Part shown: in pieces, positions 56,874 to 64,000 of the stretch
How the letters are laid out: each line of letters opens with the position of its first letter
How positions within the stretch are numbered: position 1 is the first letter of the stretch
From: Voacanga thouarsii
Lineage: Eukaryota; Streptophyta; Magnoliopsida; Gentianales; Apocynaceae
Direction of reading: 5' to 3'
Assembly: GCA_026120185.1 (NCBI GenBank)
Contig: JANUWF010001659.1
Location: forward strand, 2,356,001 to 2,420,000
DNA length: 64,000 nucleotides
Made by a program: the position numbers and the translations under genes
Notes under the pieces: generated by a model
Database searches by the model: none
Told to the model about the DNA's origin: nothing
Seen by the model: only the letters and a program-made list of their open reading frames with translations

Positions 56874-58148
56874 ATGGAGGGTGCTCAAAATAACAATGTT
56901 GGGAATAATCGGAGGGTTATGGATGACTTTGTGAAACCCGCAATCTCGGGCATAGGCTCAAGTATCACTAGGCCTAGGGTGGATGCAAATAATTTTGAAA
57001 TAAAGCTCAATATTATCTAGATGGTTCAAAATATAGTTCAACTTGACGGGCTACCTAAAAAAGATCCCAATGCTTATTTAGCTAGTTTCCTTAAGATTTG
57101 TGATACTTTTAAGATGAATGGTGTTTCTGAGGATGCCATAAAATTAAGACTTTTTCCCTTTTCTTTGAGAGATAGAGCCAAATCTTGGTTAAAGTCTTTA
57201 TCTACCGACTCCATCACTACTTGGAATGCCCTAGCTGAAAAATTTCTGGCCAAATATTTTCCTCCAACTAGGACAGCCAAACTTAGGAACGAGATCTTTG
57301 CCTTCCAACAATTAGATTTTGAGCTTTTGTATGAAAGTTAGGAGAGATTCAAGGAGATGCTAAGGAAATGCCCATACCACGGATTTGAGCTAGGAATGCA
57401 TATGCTAATCTTTTTAAATGGCCTTACGTTCACAACACGTCAAGTGGTGGACTCTTCTGTGGGGGGTTCCATCAATTATAAGACCCTGGAACAGGTATTC
57501 GATCTTATTGAAAATCTAGCTTCTAATAACTATTCTTGGGGAAGTACAAGGTCTAGAGCTCGTGTGCAAGAAGTACACAAAGTGGATGCTGTGGCAGCAT
57601 TAGAGGCCAAGGTGGATGCCTTAACTCAGAAGATGGAACAAATGGTGATGCTGCAAGGTCAAGTATTTAATGTAAGTTGTGATTTTTGTAGAAAGGGACA
57701 CTCGAATCATGAATGTCAAAACATAGGGTCACTCCAAGAAACCACGGAACAAGTGGCCTTTGTAGGTAAAGTTCGGCCAGGTAACAACCCTTATAGCTCT
57801 ACTTATAATCATGGTTGAAGAAATCACCCTAATTTCTCTTGGAGCAACAGAAATCAACCTAAGCAGGGTTCTTTCAATTTTGGAGGAAATCAAGGGAACC
57901 AAAACCTCATGAACAATAATGCAGTGCCTTCCAAGCCACCATTGGAAGAATTGATTGGCCAATTGGTAAGTACAACAGAGACTAAGTTTCAAGGGGTCGA
58001 TGTTACAATAAGGAACCTAGAGGCCTCGATGCGCAACTTGGAAAACCAAAATGGTCAACTGGCTAAATTACTGGGGGATCGTCAAGTCTGGACATTACCA
58101 GGAAATACTGAGAAAAATCCACGGGATCAAAGCCGTGGAAAACATTAA
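56874..58148 (+). pseudogene. Element K gag (Athila type)
   Basis: This is a capsid protein of about 425 codons in a single frame, broken only by stops at 57018, 57339 and 57816. Each is one C-to-T or G-to-A change from Gln or Trp in context. Motifs in order: [71 protein letters not shown], then the C-terminal helix region GGSINYKTLEQVFDLIENLA. A zinc knuckle near 57679-57720 (CDFCRKGHSNHEC) follows, then an Asn/Gln-rich tail with a coiled-coil-like stretch. The start at 56874 is chosen because MEGAQNNN continues the gag frame. Gag then ends near its usual junction to protease, which is missing. Confidence 0.88.
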
Positions 58149-59235
58149 AGTTTTTTCTTTTACTTTACTTTCAACTTTTGTGATTGAGACAATTTTTATT
58201 CCTGTCGTTTGGGTGATTATTTTTCATGAATTAGAGTGCATTGTTCATCATTATTGTATTTTTCGCATTTTTATTAATTTAAAATATATATATTTTTTGG
58301 AGAACCGGATAGAATGCAGTCGGTGCCGACTGTGGCTATGACCGACGTCAGTTCCTATCGGGTAAGGTGCATAAGATAGGCCATTTTGGCCACTTTTTTA
58401 TTCAAAATCTGCAACTCCCTCTCAAATTCTCTCTAACCCGCGCCGGCTTCACCTCCCCAACTTCCCAAATTTTGATTTTTCACCTCCTAATCACTTCTAT
58501 AACATCTATCTTCCTCTCTTTTGTTGATCATACGAATCAAAAATCTCAAAATCCTCTATTTTGCATTGCAAACTCATCTTCAATCCACAAGCAAGGAGTT
58601 TGGATTTTTGCAAAAAGCTTACATCTTTTACTTACCTATGCATACACGAGCTCAAAGATACGATTTTTATTCCAGTCCTACAGTTAAAATGGTGTATATG
58701 ACTCTTTCTAATTTTAGGGACAATTTTGGCCAAAAATTAGGATTGTTTATGCTATCTTGAATTGTGCATTACTCCTTGAACTTTATGATTTTGAATACAT
58801 TAGGAGTTAACGGTTCTTGATACTTGCCTCATACACATGATCATTAGAAACTTCATGTATATATATTTAAGGTTAGATTTGTGGCTATTTGTGATGGTTA
58901 AATAATTACTACATATGCACTTCGCATTATTTTTCACGTAATGCCATAATAATACCTTCATTCACATGGTCATGTATACTCGAATGCATTGGGGATATTC
59001 AACACATTTGTTCTTTGTAGTGAGCTTTACATGTATTGTTGCAGGTTATGTTGGATTGATTGGAGGAGATTGAATTGATTGTTGATTGGAGTGTATACAT
59101 TGTAGGAGTTTGGGCTTTGTGGTTGTGAGATTGGTTGAGGGTTGAGTGAGAGTTGAGATTGTGTTTACACCCTGTTTGAAATCTTTGAGCTCATTAGTTA
59201 TAACCTCCTATGTTCACCACTCCTTATTTGATACC
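58149..59235 (+). other. Non-coding section between gag and ORF2 of K
   Basis: No domain recognised. It contains a GC-rich unit (58318-58352), a CCGCGCCGGCTT site near 58438 and AT-rich sequence. A TTGTTGCAGGT site near 59038 looks like a 3' splice site. It replaces the pol genes of autonomous Athila elements and may be a captured 5' region of ORF2 with an intron, which is inference. Confidence 0.5.
58318..58352 (+). repeat. GC-rich bipartite unit, internal region of K
   Basis: It starts with the palindrome AGTCGGTGCCGACT, then GTGGCTATGA and CCGACGTCAGT. It resembles unit 2 of gypsy C (palindrome followed by GTG and a second half-site). Confidence 0.55.
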
Positions 59236-60433
59236 ATGTCTAGAACACGGGGTCATTCCTCTAAAAGGGCGAGAGCTTCCTCTTCTTCGGCCCCTTCATC
59301 CATTGATCCCTTGTTCCTTAGACCAACTGAGTTTATTGATCCATTTTGTGAGAAATGGTACAATAGGAAAGCATCCAATCAAATAATTGTAGAACATACT
59401 TTCGCACCTACCTTAGACCGTGCATTTAAGTTAGGAATGATGTTTAGGAGGCTAGGATGGGGTTCGATAGTGCAGCTAAAAGAGAAGTATTGTCCCGTGC
59501 TCATTAAGGAATTTTATGCCAATATGGTTGACAAAGGCAATAAACACCTTCCACATATTGAAACAAGAGTGAAAGGAATCCCCATAGTCATCACAAAATC
59601 AATTAGCTAACCTTCTCCAGGTGTTTGATGATGATTCATGGCAAGGGGTAGACATGAACAATCAAAAAATTCTTTCTGACCCAAATTGGGATGCCCGAGG
59701 GACTAGAGCCAATCTAGGGTTGTATAAGCATAATGCCTTTCAAGCCAATAGTTTCTATTCGAACAATAATCTGGCTGCCCACTTTAGAACTCTAGTCTAT
59801 ATGTTTGGGTTTAATGTTGTACCCCGTGCTAGTGGTTTTAATAAGACTCGACTTATTGACACTTATATTTTGCATCAGATGATGAACACTCTGTCTATCC
59901 CTCTTGCACCCTTGATTATTCAATCCATTAGGGATGTGGTTCATCACCATCTTTCTACAAAAGCCTTCGTCTTTCCCCTAGTTATAATGAAAATTCTAAA
60001 AGACTTTGGTGTTAGTCTTGAGAAAGAACTGATGGAAGCTACCATTGAGCACGCTATGGTGACAGAACAAACATTGACAAGTTGTGGGTACAAGTACAAC
60101 CCGAAATTGAAAAAATGGCTAACCCCATATGAGGTCAGACATCCCGGATAGGTTAGGCCACCCACCAAGGAGGAGGAGCACCCCCTACCGCTGTCGGTAC
60201 GTGCACGTGCTAGCAGTTCTCAGTCCCAACCCCAGACTGACTTTGAGACTACCGTGCTGGGACGATTAGACCAGCAAACAGAGATGCTCCTTCGCTTGCA
60301 GGGATGTATGGATGACATGGCAAGACGACAAGCTATTATGGAGCAGCAATTGGCGAAATTGCGGCAGCAATCTTTCGGGCAACATGGTGGTGAGGGAACT
60401 TCTGCACCAGCTGATGATGATGAGGAGGATTGA
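59236..60433 (+). pseudogene. Element K ORF2, putative plant transposon protein
   Basis: It starts MSRTRGHSSKRARASSSSA (ATG 59236), a basic Ser-rich N-terminus common in the plant family annotated as putative plant transposon protein (Pfam Transposase_32-like). The family's segments follow: FRRLGWGSI, VLIKEFYANM, RVKGIPIVI, then, after a one-base shift at 59595-59615, DDSWQGVD and the helical part to KKWLTPYEVRHPG. One stop (60149) precedes a coiled-coil-like tail and an acidic end (PADDDEED, stop 60431). About 400 residues with only two lesions, so it is better kept than the pol genes elsewhere in the window. Biochemical function is unknown; no catalytic motif is recognised. Confidence 0.7.
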
Positions 60434-60774
60434 TTGTGCCATATTTTCTCTTCTTGTTAACTCTTGTTTTCCTTTTCTCTTTTAATGTCTTTTCTAGTTA
60501 GTTTTTGATTTCTTTCCTTTATTGTACTATTTTCTTTCTTTATTTTTTAGTTTATTTCTCTTTTCTAGTTTTTATGCTTTGGTGTGCTCTTTTGTATTTG
60601 TCTTTTTAGGTACTTTGCCAATACCTAATTCTTCAAGCATTCGGAGCTTGTACAACACATTACACCATCTATGGAAGTATTGACTTTCTTATCTCTTCTC
60701 ATGTATATTTTTTGTCCCATGGCATTGTTTAATTCTTGTTCTTTTTATTAGGCCATTGAGGACAATATCCAGTT

Positions 60775-60790
60775 TAAGTGTGGGGGAGTG
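60775..60790 (+). other. Internal PPT-like box of K
   Basis: TAAGTGTGGGGGAGTG, preceded by TTGAGGACAA. It is nearly the same as the terminal PPT at 62286-62301, which has the same preceding motif. No LTR follows it. Confidence 0.6.
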
Positions 60791-61420
60791 ATTTGATTAA
60801 AAATTCTTCTTATGCATATACTCTAGCCTTTTCTTGTGCATATACTCTAGACTTCTTGTGAGAAAAATTTTCAAAATTTTTTTCTGATTGTCTTTGAGAT
60901 TTCAAGCTATATTTTTAATGCATGTCTTTATGATGGATTATAGAGTATATGTTCTAGATCATTTATGGCTTATGCATGACTTTTTGCACTCACTTGGATG
61001 AAGTAGTTCTTGATCAAATGCTTTACATTGTTCTTAAACCTTGTTTTCTACTAAAATTCATGGAGCATTCTAGAACTTACTTGAATACCTCTCGAGGAGA
61101 AATAAGAAAGACAATCATGATTTAACTTAGGGATGATGGTAATAGGCCTTCTTTGGATAGTTTGAGCTTTTCAAGCGTACCTATTTTCATATGATCCATA
61201 GTGCCTATTTTGAGCCTAAATTGTTGATTTCTTTCTTTAAAACCCGTTACAATACTTTGTCCATTACTTATTTTTGAGAGTTTGAATAATTTTCCAAATC
61301 TTTATACTCTTAATGGATGAAAGTGCATGAAGGAGAATGTGAGGGAGAGGACTTGTAGAAAGATCATGACTCGTTACTTGCAGTCATGAATCAAAAGTTG
61401 AGTTGAGCTGGAAAGTGAAA

Positions 61421-61625
61421 AGAAATCAAGGAAAGAAAAGAAAGAGAAAGAGAGATTGAACACAAGAAAAGAAAAGAAAAGCTGCTAGAAAAGATGGAAA
61501 AGAAGAAACTGAGAAAGAAAAGAAAGGCAGCAGTGAATGACAAAAGAAGAGAGAGAGAAAAAAAAAGAGAAAGAAAAGAAAAATTGTTCAGAAAAAAAGG
61601 AAGAAAAGAAAGATCACAAAAAGAA
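61421..61625 (+). repeat. Purine-rich GAAA tract in K
   Basis: About 200 bases that are almost all A and G, built of irregular GAAAA/AGAAA units with short interruptions (GCTGCTAG, GCAGCAG). Low-complexity, non-coding. Confidence 0.85.
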
Positions 61626-62285
61626 TGGTGATTGAGTTGTAATAGTTGAGTTCATATCAAGTCCTTAACACCATTGCTGAAAATTTAAGTAATCTTGTGG
61701 AAAAAAATAGGGAAGAGTTGATGAAAAGAGACAAGAAAAAGAAAAAAATGCGAGATTTGCTTGAGTTGCACTAGAGTTGCTAAATAAGGTTATGGGTATT
61801 GATTTATTTTGGAATAGGAGAGCAAGAAGAGTTAGAAATTATTGATACATTTTGTTTATCCTTTTCTTGCGAACTCTCAGCATCTTTGATATTTGATTCT
61901 CCTATATTCTTCATTTAATAAGCTACATTACAAGCCTTTAGCCTTACATTACAAACTTAAAAGTCCTACTTGATCTAAGTAGAATCATAATATATCTCGG
62001 ATTAGTGGAGAGAGTTATGAAAGTAAGCTTATGGAATGCAATTCTTTTTTTAACTAAATTCTTTCCACTGGTTTGAGTATATTGTCAAGTATTGGGATGG
62101 TTCTACTAAGTCATTATTCACTTACACAAGTCTTGCATTTGTTGTGAAAGATGCATAGCATGTGTTTTATGTTCTTGAATGAAGAAAGTATTGAAGATAT
62201 TGTTTTGAAATTGATTGAGTGATTTGATGAAACCTTGTGTTTTCCTACTTGCCTTTGATACTTTGCTTGAGGACAAGCAAAGAGC

Positions 62286-62301
62286 TAAGTGTGGGGGAAT
62301 G
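62286..62301 (+). other. Polypurine tract of K
   Basis: TAAGTGTGGGGGAATG directly before the 3' LTR start TGATAGGGG, the form usual in Athila and Tat elements. Confidence 0.85.
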
Positions 62302-62583
62302 TGATAGGGGCTAAATTAGTCATATTTTTTCTAGTTATTTGAGGCTATTTTGTGATACATTTTGTTTAATAACTAGCCATATTCCTTCATATTTGAGATT
62401 TTACTCTTGGAAAGGTATTTTATTCATTATTTCAGATTTTAAGGATAAACGAAGCAAAAACATCGCAAAACAGACTAGAAGCGGCGATGGCGGCCAGGAC
62501 AAAGAAACCAGTGCCGGCCATGTGCTGATGACACGAACTTCAAAGTGACAAAAATTTGTTGAAACGAGACCAGAATAGAATAG

Positions 62584-62724
62584 AACCGGCACCGGCTCTA
62601 GTAGCCAAGGCAGTGCCGGCTGCACTCTGGACAACATGGTGCTGAAATCAAGAAAAAATCGGCGAATGATTGAAGAAACAAAACACAACCGGCGCTAGCT
62701 CCAGTAGCCAAGGCGGCGCCGGCT
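62584..62724 (+). repeat. Two GC-rich bipartite units, 3' LTR of K
   Basis: Unit 1 (62584-62621) starts AACCGGCACCGGCTC, with TAGTAGCCAAGG, and ends CAGTGCCGGCT. Unit 2 (62687-62724) starts AACCGGCGCTAGCTC, with CAGTAGCCAAGG, and ends CGGCGCCGGCT. Spacing between starts is 103 bp. The second ends about 130 bp before the TATA box. Confidence 0.78.
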
Positions 62725-62852
62725 ATGCCCAGAAGTTAAGGCAGTGCTTTGATTTTTCTACGCGACTTTTGGTAATCTACAGAATTTTAGTATCTTCCTA
62801 CTTTTACTCGGCCAAGAACCTTACACCAACGAGTTTAGGCACTTCCTAAACC

Positions 62853-62861
62853 TATAAATAG
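62853..62861 (+). promoter_or_regulatory. TATA box, 3' LTR of K
   Basis: TATAAATAG at the same place as 55462-55470. Confidence 0.65.
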
Positions 62862-63866
62862 ATGGAAAACACAAAGGAAAATGGGAGAATTCATTTATCA
62901 TCATAGAAAATCACTCAAATCAAAGGAGGAATTCTTCAATTCAAGGAGGGTTGTACAAGAAGGTCTTCAAAGGAAGAAGAAGGAGGCTTGTCTATGTGTG
63001 CTTTCTTTTACTTTGTTTTCTTTTTCTTGAACAATGATGTATTAATTGTTTTATTGTAATTTGACATTGTTTTAGATATTCATGATTTTTAGAGTTATTC
63101 AATTTTTTGATTAATTGATTGTTCTTCTTGGTATTTGATTACTTGTGCTTATTACGATATTAGTTGGTTGTTTCTCTCCATTAACTTACTGGACCAAAGG
63201 GGTTGATGGTGGTTTCAAGTCATTGATTTCATATCTGTTGGCTATTAACTTACTGGACCAAGGGAGTTAATTGCTTAGAACTGGTAATTAAAGGTTAATT
63301 GATGTCTTCCGAGACCAAGGGTTCATTGATTAATTTCATGTTTTAAATTCACCGAGACCAAGGGAATTTAATTAAGGATTGTGTTTAATGTATCCTTTGG
63401 ATGAATTAGTTGAGACAAGACCAAGTGATTCTAATTTATAGAGAAGATACTGATTTCACGGATTGACCAAAGAAGTGAATCTACCTTAATCCTTCATGAT
63501 GCCAAGAGAATAATTAATTATGATAATGATTAGGTACTTTAAGGTCATGTATGTCAAATTCATGTATGTCAAAATAATGGTTTAAGTTACATACTTCCTC
63601 ATCCTTGACATGTATATATTTTTGTTTTTATTTTCTTTTGTTTTATTTTATTTCTTTTTCACTTTATAGAGTCGGTTAAACAATGAAAGAATGGTGATTA
63701 ATGTCCACTTGTTTCTTGAGGATCGACACTCGTTTGAACCCTATGCTCTGTTAATGATGAGTATGCTTGCTCATATGTGTAATTTGGGTTTAACGTTTTA
63801 ATTTAAACTTGATTAGAAATGTGCTTATTTTTGTATGATTTTTATACCCAAATAAAATACACATAA

Positions 63867-64000
63867 AAAACATAATCAAGGAAAAATTACTAGCTTCTCT
63901 TTAGGAAGACAAAACTGAGAGAAAGAGAGAGTTTTTCCTTAGGCTAAATTACGTGATCACAAGAACCACTGGCCAATGAAGTCTGATAAAGCTCACAACT
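63867..64000 (-). repeat. Copia LTR J, upper part
   Basis: It begins with the second copy of the K TSD (AAAAC) and continues the LTR interrupted at 55015. A GAGAGAAAGAGAGAG stretch near 63930 parallels the GAGAGAGAGAAAG stretch of copia solo LTR 3 (about 26670). The LTR runs out of the window. Confidence 0.5.

Larger units (their letters stand above)
60434..62285 (+). other. 3' non-coding section of element K
   Basis: About 1.85 kb without a recognised reading frame. It holds a first PPT-like box (60775-60790) and a long purine-rich tract (61421-61625). Similar gaps behind the last ORF are known in Athila-type elements. Confidence 0.6.
55016..63866 (+). mobile_element. Element K: Athila-derived, no pol
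   Basis: This 8851-bp element has LTRs of 1500 and 1565 bp and the perfect TSD AAAAC (55011-55015 and 63867-63871). The 5' LTR ends CATCA; the matching C in the 3' LTR is mutated to A. The PBS resembles the tRNA-Asp type of Athila. The internal region holds an Athila-type gag (56874-58148), a 1.1-kb non-coding section and a ~400-residue ORF like the plant-transposon-protein family (59236-60433). A 1.9-kb 3' section with two PPT-like boxes follows. Protease, RT, RNase H and integrase are entirely absent. The LTRs differ by about 6% in the first 165 bp, so insertion is fairly recent. Confidence 0.88.
62302..63866 (+). repeat. Element K 3' LTR
   Basis: It matches 55016-56515. It has two GC-rich units where the 5' LTR has one, a TATAAATAG box at 62853 and no 64-bp duplication. 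Six GACCAA(R)GG-like boxes lie between about 63190 and 63470. The terminal CA is mutated to AA. Confidence 0.92.

Noticed and set aside
59146..59235. Upstream start of K ORF2 at 59146
   Set aside because: The 30 extra residues have no family match, while the ATG at 59236 begins the basic Ser-rich N-terminus typical of the family.

Overview
The window is AT-rich nuclear DNA of a flowering plant, probably a eudicot. The element families point to this: Athila-like, CRM-like and Galadriel/Tekay-like Ty3/gypsy elements, Tork/SIRE-like Ty1/copia elements with tRNA-Met primer sites, and a plant L1-type LINE with a DUF4283 ORF1. I found no intact host gene, rRNA or functional tRNA gene. Nearly everything recognisable is a dead retroelement, many inside one another, as in pericentromeric or gene-poor heterochromatin. 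The species cannot be told from the sequence.

Layout. 1-1.0 kb: gag remnant with three zinc knuckles. 1.17-1.38 kb: a 203-bp palindromic-ended LTR with a primer site (TRIM-like). 2.1-3.6 kb: 3' end of a minus-strand copia element (A). 5.69-15.42 kb: copia element B (minus, gag-protease only, TSD TAGAG) holding a complete Ty3/gypsy element C (6034-13580, TSD TCTTC). B lies in or beside a plus-strand LINE ORF1 (15427-15953). That ORF1 is split again at 15953/31750 by gypsy element D (minus, gag-protease only). D's 5' LTR is split by gypsy chromovirus E (21326-31040, minus, with chromodomain). D and E carry three copia solo LTRs (17008-18842, 21491-23015, 26316-28091) and a MITE-like insertion.

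32.2-34.45 kb: Athila pol fragment (minus). 34.45-44.7 kb: copia element F, lacking most of gag, protease and integrase; its 3' LTR is split by a 4.35-kb solo LTR (G1, minus, TSD AACCT). 44.7-51.5 kb: LTR of gypsy element H, split by a 4.69-kb sister solo LTR in plus orientation (G2, TSD GATTG). 51.5-54.7 kb: H internal region with gag, protease and RT. 54.7 kb and 63.9 kb onward: one copia LTR split by K (55016-63866, TSD AAAAC), an Athila-derived element with gag and a plant-transposon-protein ORF but no pol.

How the parts relate. These are parasites in one another rather than a pathway. The autonomous-type elements (C, E, Athila, F, H) show decayed pol domains. B, D and K lack pol parts and would have needed enzymes in trans. 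Stops and catalytic-residue losses are mostly C-to-T or G-to-A changes, as expected of long methylated DNA. The most unusual signals are a GC-rich bipartite unit of about 38 bp shared by LTRs of three unrelated families, a tRNA-like A/B-box sequence inside the G LTRs, and element K.

Family names come from motif recognition by eye. TSDs, PBSs and PPTs were read directly.
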